Positions 12,153 through 21,950 of a DNA stretch of 31,293 nucleotides are shown piece by piece. Below the pieces are notes generated by a model that saw only the letters and a program-made list of their open reading frames with translations, was not told the origin of the DNA and made no database searches. The position numbers and the translations under genes were made by a program. The stretch comes from Leptodontidium sp. MPI-SDFR-AT-0119 (taxonomy: Eukaryota > Ascomycota > Leotiomycetes > Helotiales > Leptodontidiaceae): contig JAHLEZ010000057.1 in assembly GCA_020726505.1 (NCBI GenBank), forward strand, positions 1 to 31,293, written 5' to 3'. Within the stretch, counting starts at the first letter, position 1. Each line of letters begins with the position of its first letter.

Positions 12153-14933
12153 TCACATAATCCCACATCCAATCCCATACATCGCCCTCTCAACATCCCT
12201 CTTCACCGAATACCAATCCGCTCTCCTTTCTGCAAACTCATAAACCTCCTCTGCCCTGAAGATACCATGAAAGCGATCACCATCCGCGATAACCTCCGCC
12301 ATCTCCTTCGCATGCTTCGGATCGATCAGATAAATCTGGCTGAGTTCTCGCAGGGCCTTGAAATACTCTAGAAGGTCCTGGTTCTTGAGCGTGCGAATGT
12401 ACACGAAGTAGAGGTTCATGTCGGAGATGAGTCGCATGGAGCCGTCGACGCTGACGCGTTGACGCTTGAGGTGCTTGCAAATGGCGGTGAAGAGGCGAAG
12501 ACCGACTTCTTGGTTGAAAACATCGAGCATGTTCTTGTCGGTGCTGCCTGTTAACATCTTGGTGTGTGATTCGACCAGGTTGACGACTTTCTCAGCGGCT
12601 TTGGTGGAGCCAACTTCGAAAGTTTGGGTTCGAGGGTCAGTTGCAGGTACGGGATTGTAGTCTGTTGGCTGTTGGAGTGTTGCGCAGAGGTATTCAACTT
12701 CGTCCATCAGGACATCAATACCCTTGTTCAGTCCAGCTGCAACACGCTCATCGAGCATCTGCTCGAATTTCTTCTTAGCTTTGACAGCAGGATCAAGGAA
12801 ATCATTGCGATCTGCCAGTTTCGTAGCAGCGAGCTGTTGTTCGTAGAAGACATCAATCATCTGCGAGATCAGGTCACCGACATTGACAAGCTCCAAGAAA
12901 GTCACCAATGGTGCCACCCCCTGCTGATGCTCACTGACTTCTCGAGGGTTGTATTTCGAGAGATGATCTACAGCCTTGTCGAAGCCTATTTTTACGTGCC
13001 TGTTTCCTAGGATTTGAAGCAGTGCGACAAAAATAGCTTCACATTGCTCTCGTGCTTCTTCCCCTGTCTGACCGCCAAGGCGGACAAAGAGAGCCGCCCG
13101 CTCGATGCTTGCTTTTGCAGAATGAGTCAGATCAAGTGCAACCTCAATACTGAACAAGGATCTAATGCCTTCCAGCCTCGAAGCCATCAGAGCCGCTTTA
13201 GCGGCCAGCTCATCCGTCGGAGCGTCCGCAGGAAGAGGAATAGGGGTGGAAGACCGATTGCCTGCAACACCAAGACCCGGGGTTTGCGGCCTTGAAGGAG
13301 CTGGAGAAACCTGAAGACTAGATCGATTGGCTGACACACCAGGGGACAATGCCTTTGTAGCCCCAAAAGGCGAAGATATTGGCAAGCTAGGAAGAACATT
13401 GACGGGCATCATTACCACCTTTTTAAAAGAGCTCAAGAAATCCTTCTTATCAGCCTGTCGATTGACATTGGCCATAAAGAAAGATTCCGTAGTAGCGTCT
13501 TGGGCAGATAGTTTACTCTCCCAGATACCAACTTCAGCTTCAGCTTTCTTTTTGAAATGGTCCAGCTCCTCTTGCAAATACAAATCGACGTGAGGCTCAA
13601 AGACTCTTGCAAGAACAGCCTTCACTTTGGCAAAGAAATCGTTCCCGGAGTTCTTTGTTGGTCTTAAACTCGCACCAAACCGTATGGTTTGTTCGAACAG
13701 CCCAGAGACTGCCTTTAAATAAGAAGTGATGCTTCGCTCATGAGATTCGTCAAACAAAGGAGTGACATATTCCATGAGGATATCTTCGGCGATTTTGTCC
13801 AGAAATAATTGAAATACATCCTCTCCTGGCGGGAAAACTCGATCGATGACATCGGACTGCTCATTGACCTTCTTGGATAGCTTTTCCAAAAATTGGCGTG
13901 ATGGCTCCAGAGCTACGCCATCAGATGAAGCTTGGTTGATGCAATCCATCGAATTGCCAAGATAATCTCGATCCGAGAACATAGGGTGCTTCTGAACGAA
14001 GAGTTCTATGCCTGCATGGCCGCCATTCAAGACAGCTAGAACATGGGCATAGCGGCGCATTCTCCCATCAATATCCATTGCCTCATAACCCTGCTCAAAC
14101 TCTCGAAGCACAGCATTTTCGAATATTCCAACCATGGTAATGAGCTTCTCCTCCCTCTGTCTCCAACCCTGCGCCCAATCACTCCGAGCAAATATTTGTA
14201 GATGTGCCAGCATCTGAGCCTGTTGTTCTGGATCTCGATATACCCTGAAGATAACGGGATCCATATGACTTCTTGATCTTGCCAGGTCGTAATAAAATGG
14301 CGCCAAAGCTGCATAAATCTTTGCATATTCCTGCCTCGCAGATCCTCTTATTGACTTGACGCCGGAGAAGACATTCAGTAGCGCTTCTGGGTCCAGCATC
14401 GCTGCTCGAGCAGCTGATGTATTCGTAGGCTGGGCCGTCGAGGATAGGGTAAGGGTCTCGAAGCCATCTATAGATGTCCTGGGAGCTTTGGAAGCCACCC
14501 CCACAGAACGCCTCTGTCGTTCCTCTTCCACCCCCGCATCAAAAAGTGTTGTGCTCGTCTTTCTGATGCCCGCGTTCCCGTTGACGCCAATGCCAGTACG
14601 TTTCCCCTCTTCCTCTGCTCGTACCCGCATAATCTCTCTCTTCATTTTTAAGGCCTCTTCGAACCTCTTCCTCGCCTCGCCCTCGTTCCAAACGCCCATG
14701 ACCTTTAACCTTTGTACCCATCTTGAGTCCTCGTATACCATTTCCAGCATTCGTTTCGAAGTTCGTGCAAAGTTCATGAGATCGGGAATTGGCAAATAAT
14801 CGAGGATCGTCGATATGATCTCCGCAGGCAGTACTGGCTTGCTTCCAACCATCTCCGCTGCCTTCAAAGAGGTCAGGATATTGCTCCTGCCTGGCCCTCC
14901 AGCGTGCACGGGAGCACGCTTGAAGTTCGACAT
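12153..14933 (-). CDS. RCY1: Recyclin-1: F-box protein with Sec10-like domain
   Basis: A single uninterrupted exon of 926 residues begins at the ATG at 14933 (MSNFKRAPVH). The F-box is at about residues 34-80, with LPAEIISTILDYLPIPDLMNFARTS followed by SRWVQRL. The rest, from about 180 to the end, is helical and of the exocyst Sec10 type, ending in a YSVKRDVERAMYGIG stretch. This combination is specific to fungal recyclin-1. Yeast Rcy1 acts at endosomes and sites of polarised growth, binds Skp1 through the F-box and is needed for recycling of the v-SNARE Snc1 and other cargo to the plasma membrane. A Ser/Pro-rich insert near residue 525-565 (SPAPSRPQTPG) breaks the helical part and may be a phosphorylated linker. 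The length is close to that of known family members and nothing looks broken. Confidence 0.93.
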   Translation of the reverse strand: MSNFKRAPVHAGGPGRSNILTSLKAAEMVGSKPVLPAEIISTILDYLPIPDLMNFARTSKRMLEMVYEDSRWVQRLKVMGVWNEGEARKRFEEALKMKREIMRVRAEEEGKRTGIGVNGNAGIRKTSTTLFDAGVEEERQRRSVGVASKAPRTSIDGFETLTLSSTAQPTNTSAARAAMLDPEALLNVFSGVKSIRGSARQEYAKIYAALAPFYYDLARSRSHMDPVIFRVYRDPEQQAQMLAHLQIFARSDWAQGWRQREEKLITMVGIFENAVLREFEQGYEAMDIDGRMRRYAHVLAVLNGGHAGIELFVQKHPMFSDRDYLGNSMDCINQASSDGVALEPSRQFLEKLSKKVNEQSDVIDRVFPPGEDVFQLFLDKIAEDILMEYVTPLFDESHERSITSYLKAVSGLFEQTIRFGASLRPTKNSGNDFFAKVKAVLARVFEPHVDLYLQEELDHFKKKAEAEVGIWESKLSAQDATTESFFMANVNRQADKKDFLSSFKKVVMMPVNVLPSLPISSPFGATKALSPGVSANRSSLQVSPAPSRPQTPGLGVAGNRSSTPIPLPADAPTDELAAKAALMASRLEGIRSLFSIEVALDLTHSAKASIERAALFVRLGGQTGEEAREQCEAIFVALLQILGNRHVKIGFDKAVDHLSKYNPREVSEHQQGVAPLVTFLELVNVGDLISQMIDVFYEQQLAATKLADRNDFLDPAVKAKKKFEQMLDERVAAGLNKGIDVLMDEVEYLCATLQQPTDYNPVPATDPRTQTFEVGSTKAAEKVVNLVESHTKMLTGSTDKNMLDVFNQEVGLRLFTAICKHLKRQRVSVDGSMRLISDMNLYFVYIRTLKNQDLLEYFKALRELSQIYLIDPKHAKEMAEVIADGDRFHGIFRAEEVYEFAERRADWYSVKRDVERAMYGIGCGIM

Positions 14934-15707
14934 GTTGTCCAAATTGTGAATGCCGACTAATCACGGTTCTTTTTGATGCATGTGGAAGAGCACAGGCCTC
15001 ATCGCAGGTCCATTGAGTGGCTCGTGGAGTGCTCAGGTGGTGAAGGGGGAATGTTGTCCGTGAATGTGGAGTCCATTGATGACAAGGCCACGACGCTAAA
15101 AATTGGCGAGGCTGAAGCTCGCGCGGTGTGCCACTCGAACCCCCAAAACTTTCTAAACCCACTTCACTCTATCTCTCAAATATATAATAATTATTTTCCT
15201 TTCCAATAATCTGAGTACTTGAATCTCGCGTGCCTACAGAAAGTTACCGTCCAAAGATTATAACCCTACTTTAATTCAATCCCTGGTGAACCAAGTTATT
15301 TTCCTTCCTTTTCTTGTGAATGTAGTGACCTAGTCTCTGCTATCCCCTACGTACGTCTTGACTCGGACTGCCCCCAAAGTCAAAGTTACTAAAAGCTTTT
15401 CAACATTCGTATTGTTTGCAAAGCCATTTTGTCACAACGTGGTTCAAAGACCATTGTCGGCCATGTCTCACTGATAAGCACAGAAAATGGCAAAAACGTC
15501 CTCTAACACAGCTGAAGTGTCGAAATAGATACCGTAAAATTCTCTATAAGGTTCTCTTGTAGTCACAAGATCAGAAGAATCGAATCGTATATACAAAATT
15601 CTCTATAAAAGTAGGAGAACAAAAACGTGGACAGCTAGCTGTCACGCTTTCCAAGAAATCATCACTCATAACCATCGTCAATCAATGAAAATCCGATGTG
15701 AAACCCC
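14934..15707. other. intergenic region between GH114 gene and RCY1 (RCY1 promoter)
   Basis: The half next to 14934 must hold the RCY1 promoter and leader, and the half next to 15707 the 3' UTR of the GH114 gene. A 14-base motif is repeated at 15536 and 15595. I see no gene. Confidence 0.5.
15536..15608. repeat. two direct copies of AAAATTCTCTATAA
   Basis: The 14-mer AAAATTCTCTATAA occurs at 15536-15549 and again at 15595-15608, 59 bases apart, downstream of the GH114 stop codon. It may be a small duplication or chance in AT-rich sequence. Confidence 0.7.
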
Positions 15708-16898
15708 TTAACAGATATCAATCCAGGCATTCAATGCCTCGGTCTTCAAGACCGTAGAGAAGCTCATGCTTTCTGCCGCAGCGCACTTCTCGCTCTTGAC
15801 ATCAGCGGCGATGGAGGGTGCACTTTCCGGGTACTCGATATGGAAGACTGGCTTTCCAGCGTCGATGAATGGCTTGAAAAGGTGGCACTCGTCGTATTCG
15901 ATACATTGCTCGTTGACGTGGAATTGCATCTTGTCGAGGACTTCGCCAACAAGATCTCCTGCGTTCTTCAGACCGATAGAAAGTCCCTTAGCGTGAGCTG
16001 TGTCAGCGAGGAAGTTGAGAAAATCGGTTCCATCGGCAGCAGTAAGTCCGACACCATTCGCGTTGTTGTACCCATCGACGTTATCGGGATCAACCGCGTC
16101 ACAACCTTTGCTGGCGGCAATGTCAATTCGAGCGGCCATAATGGAACGGACATTTGCGGTCTTGGTATTGAGCCACCACTCGTTTTCCCAGCCTTGAAGA
16201 CGGCTTCCCTTATCGGCGGCCTGGAAGTCTCCCTGATCTGGGCGCCAGTTCTCAAAACTGCCTGCGGAAAAGTAACAGATAACTTTTTTGCCAGCAGCAT
16301 GAAGAGCGTCGATGGTAGATTGAGGAGTATCAAAGAGGTCAAGGTCGAAAACATCGGCCGGGTAAGAGGTGTCAGTAACAACACCAGACAACTCGATTTG
16401 CCATGTGGACCCAGCAACCGGCTGCCACAGTTCTCCAGCTACTTGGGCTGAAGTGGGCTTAGCAGAAGCTGAGACCGATGCTGGAGCTGAAGACGAAGTG
16501 GTCACCACAACTGGGTTGCTGGTAGACATAGTGGGTTGGGCGGTTGTTGTTGTTGGTACCGGAACTGAAATGATAGTACTTAGTGTGGACGATGGGGAGT
16601 CGACTGGTGAAGTATTGGAGCCATCGGATCCACCAGATCCATCAGTCTCATTGGAGTCGTCAGAATCGTCAGCCTCACAAGAGTCGCCAGAGTTATCCGA
16701 ATCTGAATCTGGTACCGAGGTGGGAAGTGATACCTCGCTTGTAGTAGTTGGGATAGCAAGATCCAAGGAAGTTGATGCTGCGTTCTGACCTTTGTGGTAG
16801 CGAAATGGGCGTCTGTCATGTCTTGGAATGATGGACGAAGAAGAGAGTTGAACAAGAAATATGCCAAGGAATAAGATGGTCTTGAGAAGAGAAATCAT
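15708..16898 (-). CDS. Secreted GH114-family protein (putative endo-alpha-1,4-polygalactosaminidase)
   Basis: A single exon encodes 396 residues. It begins with a clear signal peptide (MISLLKTILFLGIFLVQL), with cleavage expected around residue 21-24. Residues 45-157 form a Ser/Thr/Pro-rich linker, including an acidic Asp/Ser tract at 64-92, likely O-glycosylated. The catalytic domain starts near 158 (LWQPVAGSTWQIELSG). It shows VICYFSAGSFENWRPD at about 206-221, GCDAVDPDNVDGYNN at 265-279, LKNAGDLV at 310-317 and NEQCIEYDEC at 329-338, all typical of the GH114 TIM barrel. The acidic residues in YFSAGSFE, AVDPDN and QCIEYDE are candidates for catalysis. Characterised members cleave alpha-1,4-linked galactosamine polymers. 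Related domains are linked to processing of exopolysaccharides such as fungal galactosaminogalactan. Activity on that substrate here is inference. Confidence 0.92.
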   Translation of the reverse strand: MISLLKTILFLGIFLVQLSSSSIIPRHDRRPFRYHKGQNAASTSLDLAIPTTTSEVSLPTSVPDSDSDNSGDSCEADDSDDSNETDGSGGSDGSNTSPVDSPSSTLSTIISVPVPTTTTAQPTMSTSNPVVVTTSSSAPASVSASAKPTSAQVAGELWQPVAGSTWQIELSGVVTDTSYPADVFDLDLFDTPQSTIDALHAAGKKVICYFSAGSFENWRPDQGDFQAADKGSRLQGWENEWWLNTKTANVRSIMAARIDIAASKGCDAVDPDNVDGYNNANGVGLTAADGTDFLNFLADTAHAKGLSIGLKNAGDLVGEVLDKMQFHVNEQCIEYDECHLFKPFIDAGKPVFHIEYPESAPSIAADVKSEKCAAAESMSFSTVLKTEALNAWIDIC

Positions 16899-19046
16899 GA
16901 TGAATGTATGAAGAATGAAGAATCAAGAACGAATGTATGGGCGAGAGAATGTAAGTTGTTGTATCTGTAACTGAGTACAGCAAAGGAATGTGTGGAGACC
17001 GAGTTACTGAGAACTTCAAGGTTGGCGAACGAAAAATCTCAGCCGGGGAGGGCCCATCTTATATCCAAACGCCAACTCCCAACCTCCTGCTCATGGCGGG
17101 GTTTCAAATTACCTTACCAAGACGGCCATATAAAATTTTCATCCGGATGCAGGGGAGAGTTGAAGAACCTATAACTGTGGGCCCTAAAAATGTCCGCTGC
17201 CGTCAGGCCCAGGCAGTCAGACTCGCTCGCCCAGATTGTTTCAAACACTGGAGGAAGCGGCAAAGCGAGAGGTCAGTCCTTGTGGAAAGGACCCATCCAA
17301 TCTTTAAGGAGTAAATTTGACTCCACGTTGGGAGAGACTAGGATTCGGACTGCGGGGAGGGATCTACTGTAGGTTATCAGCGCGCGAACTCTGTTTTCTG
17401 TTAAGAAATTGCTCACTCCCAGCCAAGACTTACTTATCTGCAGAGATCAGGGGAAGTATCACCACCACCATACATCAGGCTGATGACCCCAAATACTTCA
17501 AGGTGCAACCCCTATAAATGTACAGCGTCAGCGTCAGCAAGTGCCCCCAACGAACCATCGCGAAGTCGTTGCCGCCGTATCCCAGGAAATAATTGAGAAT
17601 GGGATGACAGGTGGGCCTGAGGGGCATTGTCCACGTCTGCCCTGGCGCTTCTGAGTTTTCCAGCACGGAGGATATCTCGAGCGTCCAGATTCCAAGCCCA
17701 TCAGCCCAATTGCGTGATTGCAGCAGGACTAAGGCAGGGGAACGCAAATCTGGGGGATCAGATCATATCAGATCAGGTCGAGTCTCGTCAAGTCTCGTCA
17801 GGAAAAGGGCTGGAATGTAAGGGCCAAGAAAGGGTGCAGGGTGCAGTTGGCTGGTCGTTTCAAGAAGACGGGATGTGATGAAGGAACTTCGTAGGCGAAA
17901 CAAAACACCCGACCTATCACAGCGGCACGTGCTAATCAGGTGACCTTCTTGGCAAGCGAGACTTAAAGGGGTGTTTGCTTGACTTGTCCGCTTCTGCGCA
18001 TCACACCACGTTGCTTTTCTCTCCTTCTGCTAGGGAACTGAACCAGCACATCCGCATGCAGCAACAGAAACAACAAGAATTGCCAATAAATGCTGTGGAA
18101 GTCCAGAGCTGGTTTGAGCGAATAGGTTGCATTGCATCAAATCCGCTGCTTCGGGTCACTTGTTGGATGTACAAGTGGTCCGCACTTTTCGCCAATGACA
18201 GCTGTTGAAATTTCGCAACGAAAAGGCCTGAGAATGGCACAGGGAGCAAAATGTTGGTGTTTGGCGTGACTGATTGGGAGTCATCGGATAGTCCGAATCT
18301 CGCTCAGGTGAACGTGAAGGTTCCCAAGTTCGCATCATGAATGTTGTATTGTGCGAATTGCGAAAGCCAACCCTTCGACCATATGAAACGAATTCCACGT
18401 ACCAGGTATGTTGTGCAACCTCGATATTGCTCATGAAAGTGGCTGTTGGTGATAGTGGCGTCGAATCATTGAACTGCAACACGTCCAACAGCTTACCATA
18501 TCGTTGCTGAGCATTGTTTTGACGGCACAGGTCAACAGCATTTGAGTATGCCCGGTTGCACACTGCTTTGCCTCTCAATAATATTCCGAGGTCCTTGAGC
18601 CTCTCGCTACTTTTGATCATTTGCTTCTCATTTCGTCAGCTTCTCGCAACCCCTCTGAGGAGTGGCGTCCAGTCACTTTTTTGCTTTCGTGTACTCCTAG
18701 TAAGCTTGCGTTGCACAAAATACAGGAATATAAACGGCTGGGGGGACCCAATGTTGGCACCCGGTGTTATCCAATCGCATCTGGCTGGTGAGAATTGGGC
18801 ATGTGGAAATGTTTTGATAATTGGATTGAAGCAAGGGGCGACAGTTGCTGTTGCGATGCTTCCAAATACTGTTAGGTGTTCGGCGATACTGTCGAACATA
18901 GCTACGTTTAGGGGTTGGACTTCTGACGCATCAGAAATCTGGGGTCTTTCGAGTCCTGCTATCGTCTTTCGCATATTCCTTTTCCTGTTGGTCTTTCTTG
19001 CAGATGTGCTCACCCAATTCCGAACTTGCGATTCTTCTGCTCCTCC
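16899..19046. other. gene-poor region upstream of the GH114 gene
   Basis: The first few hundred bases upstream of 16898 should hold the GH114 promoter. Beyond that, no protein family is recognisable. Two long open frames occur on the minus strand (18156-18620 and 18636-19139) and one on the plus strand (18556-19179). They overlap one another or the hydrolase remnant, and none shows a domain I can name. A tandem AGTCTCGTCA pair lies near 17780-17800. Confidence 0.45.
18156..18620 (-). CDS. possible hypothetical protein, unrecognised
   Basis: This open frame has an ATG start and 154 codons. It contains soluble-looking sequence such as AYSNAVDLCRQNNAQQRYGKL, but I recognise no domain. It may continue by splicing from the minus-strand frame at 18636-19139, though no clean donor/acceptor pair joins them. 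It may equally be chance or decayed sequence, since it neighbours a pseudogene. Treat it as a weak candidate. Confidence 0.2.
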   Translation of the reverse strand: MIKSSERLKDLGILLRGKAVCNRAYSNAVDLCRQNNAQQRYGKLLDVLQFNDSTPLSPTATFMSNIEVAQHTWYVEFVSYGRRVGFRNSHNTTFMMRTWEPSRSPERDSDYPMTPNQSRQTPTFCSLCHSQAFSLRNFNSCHWRKVRTTCTSNK

Positions 19047-19573
19047 GGTTTCGCTCCTGCCCGTGCCTTCTTTGATCTTTGGGATTCTGCTGTACTCACC
19101 AAGTAGGTGCTGTATCTGGCGTATTTCTCTCGCTTCCAAACTTCGACATGGCAGCTGTACAAAACGTTTTCGATCGTAGCTGGTCTATTGCGGTGATGGA
19201 GTTCTTCTCTATTGGCGGCTTGAACTTTGCTTCTCCTGGTGTCAAGGCTCCAGTTCTCTTCATCAAGTAAGTTAGCAAAGTTCACAACACCACCACACAG
19301 TTTGTCTGACTTCATTTCAGTGGCGAGTATGACTACATTATGTGCGGAGGTTATTGCCCAGGAATTGTCCAGCCAGCTGCCCGCAGCTTCTTCCCGGCAT
19401 CAGTCGCGTGTGAATCTTACATTTAGCCAAATACTGGTCACATATTGAATACTGCCGTGAGTCTCCAAAGTCACACCAAAACCGCAGAACATATACTGAT
19501 ATTATTTGTACAGCCAAATGCAACTGGCACGTATCAAGTGATCACCAATTTCCTCTTGAAGAACGGTCTGTAA
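19047..19573 (+). pseudogene. Broken alpha/beta-hydrolase, C-terminal remnant
   Basis: The plus strand carries the C-terminal third of a fungal secreted-type alpha/beta hydrolase. The readable pieces are FAPARAFFDLWDSAVLTK (frame ending at 19103), then in another frame SGVFLSLPNFD and AVMEFFSIGGLNFASPG, PVLFINGEYDYIMCGGYCPG, SFFPASVACESYI, PNTGHILNTA and NATGTYQVITNFLLKNGL. Two introns with good borders are still present (19267-19320 and 19457-19513), and the normal stop is at 19573. Two lesions are visible. A frame change occurs near 19100-19104. An in-frame TAG at 19424-19426 sits where related proteins usually have a residue, probably Gln, before PNTGH. The late Asp of EYDY and the His of TGH, likely catalytic, are intact. 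No N-terminal half or nucleophile elbow could be recognised upstream. A programmed or unusual splice form cannot be fully excluded. Confidence 0.72.
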
Positions 19574-20666
19574 CCTGCCTGCCAGAACCTTGATCTGTTG
19601 ACCTTACTACAAACTGTCCTGAACAATGTTTCGCTGTCTCTTCATCAATTGCTTACAATACTTTTCACTTTCAACTAACTCTACTGCTAAAGTATAATGC
19701 ATGATCAAACCATGGATTTCACTCAATTATGTGCTATTACGTTCCGCATTCCCCAAACGCATTGTCCTTCTTACACGAAAGAAGCTTCTTTGTTGTGCCA
19801 CGGCAAAGTCCATTCCTGCCTGGCAATCTTTATTCTCAGTACCCGGCAATCATGGCATGGACTTGGGTAAGTGCTTGTCGTAAGCATCTAGCTGTACATG
19901 GCTGATTAAGAAGTGTCCACGATGGTAAAACATTTTTGATCTCCATGATTCATCAACAATGTCCCTTCCCTTGAAGCATGTCGTTAGCATCAGACATGCC
20001 ATGGAGTGCAAAGGTATCTACATCATTTCCGCAGGTCGACCAGTCAATGTCAATATGATGCAATGTCAACACCTGATTGGTCTGAAAGTAACCTGGGTCG
20101 TCCCTTTCTATCAAGTAAATGCCTACGAAGCCGCAGGAGCCCAGAAGTTACGGAAACTATGCGCCGTTCTTTGGGAGACCCAAGCATGAGGAGCACATAA
20201 CAGTCGCAGCAGCCATCCAGATAGTCCCAGAGCAGATGAGAAACGCGAATTTATATTTTGGGGGAGCCCTGCCGACCAGAAACCCTCGCGTATATTCTTT
20301 TCGCTCCGAGAGCTTCTTTAATTCGAAATCTGGGATGGAGTCTTAATTCAGATCCCGAGACCTTAAGACTCCTCTGATACTGATAGTTAAGTCAAGTCTG
20401 TTGTCCCACGAAGGAGATCACGTCTTGAGATATCTCAAAGTAAACTTGATGCAAGGTACACCAAGGATGGCGACGTATGAGTATGACATTCAAGCTACAT
20501 TACAAGTACATTCTGAAGTACCTATACAGTTGAAATCATGTCAATCTTCCTGGAAGCATGCAACTCAAATCTTATATTTCCTAGGACCAAACCCGAAACT
20601 CCAAACTTCTGTCTCAAGATATCCGCTAAGTCATAAATCGTGAAATCAATAAATTGCTACACTTCT
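19574..20666. other. gene-poor intergenic region
   Basis: Between the hydrolase remnant and the next gene I see only short open frames without recognisable protein content, and no clear repeats. The strip around 20690-20850 that follows, CT-rich on the plus strand, belongs to the coding end of the next gene. Confidence 0.5.
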
Positions 20667-21059
20667 TCAACGACGTCTAGATCTTCCTTCCCAGTCTCTA
20701 TGAGAATAATCTTCCCTTTCCCACCCACAACTCCTCCTCCTATCACCACCCGCCTCACTCATCCTCCTTTCTCTCTCTCCACCCCTTCGTTCCCACACGT
20801 CACTCCTCCTCTCCCTCTCCCTCTCTTTCTCCTTCTCCTTCCCCTTTAATTTAGCAGCATGCTCCAACGCATCCTGCTCCGACTTAATCCTTGGATAACA
20901 AGCGATACCCAACATGAGCGCCAACACACCCGCTTTCAAGCCGAGATCTTTGGCGTCGAAGTGGGGGAATTCTCCTTCGATTGCTTTGCGTGCTGCGCGG
21001 TGTTCTGGGTGCGCTTTTGAGGGGCGAGGGTCGGGGATTGTGAGGAGGTCGTAGAACAT
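20667..21059 (-). CDS. Small conserved-looking protein with one membrane helix and a charged tail
   Basis: A single exon encodes 130 residues from an ATG at 21059. The N-terminus (MFYDLLTIPDPRPSKAHPEHRA) and the segment KAIEGEFPHFDAKDLG look like real protein. They are followed by a hydrophobic helix, LKAGVLALMLGIACY, at about residues 59-73. The C-terminal half is extremely rich in Arg, Glu and Lys (KGKEKEKERERERR) and ends in an Arg/Ser/Trp-rich stretch. The design fits a small tail-exposed membrane protein, possibly mitochondrial or ER, but no function is known to me. The repetitive tail makes the exact C-terminus less certain, and an unseen intron could trim it. Confidence 0.6.
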   Translation of the reverse strand: MFYDLLTIPDPRPSKAHPEHRAARKAIEGEFPHFDAKDLGLKAGVLALMLGIACYPRIKSEQDALEHAAKLKGKEKEKERERERRSDVWERRGGERERRMSEAGGDRRRSCGWEREDYSHRDWEGRSRRR

Positions 21060-21950
21060 GTTTGGTTGTTCTGTACGGGTTTTGGGAATTGTATAAGGAA
21101 CTTGTACTGGGTGATGTAGGTATATGGAGGAGGGTTTGGAGGATCGTTAACCAGATGTGTAGATGTAAACAGATATTTCTCTTCGACTGAACTCCAAAGG
21201 AATCTCAACTTAAGATCCAAATATCTCTGAGATGAACCAGACTCCAAACAAATTCTCCACTGAGAGAAGGAAGTCCGGGAAATATACCCACCTCACCCCA
21301 CCCAACCCAACCCAACCCAACCCAAAGATCATCGCCAGTTCGACATCATACTTCATGGGACCTAACTAAGTACGCTCACGAATCACCCCCCACCAAATCC
21401 CAATCAAGCATTCCACCCTATCCTACCCAGCAAGCACTTCCGCAAAAGCGGGACTAAAATATGCTGGGCTGGGATGGGCTGGGATTGGGGTTTTGCGGAG
21501 GCGATTGAGGGTATCGTGACCGCAAGTATGAGGTCAGAGATCGGCATGCAAGCGAATTGGGTTTGAGGGAGGTATATACATCCTTGTAATATTACTGAGA
21601 GAGAGGACGATAGGCTGTGCTTCGGTGGAACGTGATAACCGGTTGAGAACCTGGTCGCGAGATGGATGATGGGTGCTTGCTGGATGTTGGGATTAAGTAC
21701 CATATCGAGCATGTGGAAGCGCCAACTTTTGAGAGCTGCGAGTTGTGGTAAGACCAGACCGGATATCAGAACAAGAGAGATGAAACATGAGAAAACCTGC
21801 TAGAGACTAACATCATGGGTATCAATTTGTCTGTAAAAAGATAGCAAAACCATCCATGCCAATAACATACTGCAACTCTCTCTCTCACACATAAACAGTC
21901 ACTCACTCTGATCAACTTGTTGCCGTCTTCAAATTACTCATCTGATCCTG
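21060..21950. other. intergenic region between FNTA-type gene and the small membrane-protein gene
   Basis: This region holds the promoter of the small protein gene ending at 21059 and the 3' UTR of the prenyltransferase gene. It includes the CCCAA pentanucleotide tract at 21296-21325. No gene is supported. Confidence 0.55.
21296..21325. repeat. (CCCAA)n tandem repeat
   Basis: Five perfect CCCAA units (21301-21325) follow one imperfect unit. The unit is not the fungal telomere repeat CCCTAA. A similar tract in the opposite orientation lies at 25722-25760. Confidence 0.88.

Noticed and set aside
18636..19139. Minus-strand open frame as an upstream exon of a gene with 18156-18620
   Set aside because: It begins at TTG, no clean splice pair joins the two frames, and part of it is antisense to the hydrolase remnant.
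18556..19179. 207-codon plus-strand open frame
   Set aside because: It starts at TTG, has no recognisable domain, is hydrophobic in a random way and overlaps the hydrolase remnant in another frame. A faint likeness of GLKQGATVAVAMLPN to an enzyme motif was too weak to use.
16899..20666. A mobile element to explain the gene-poor stretch
   Set aside because: No transposase, integrase or reverse transcriptase motifs and no terminal repeats were found by eye.
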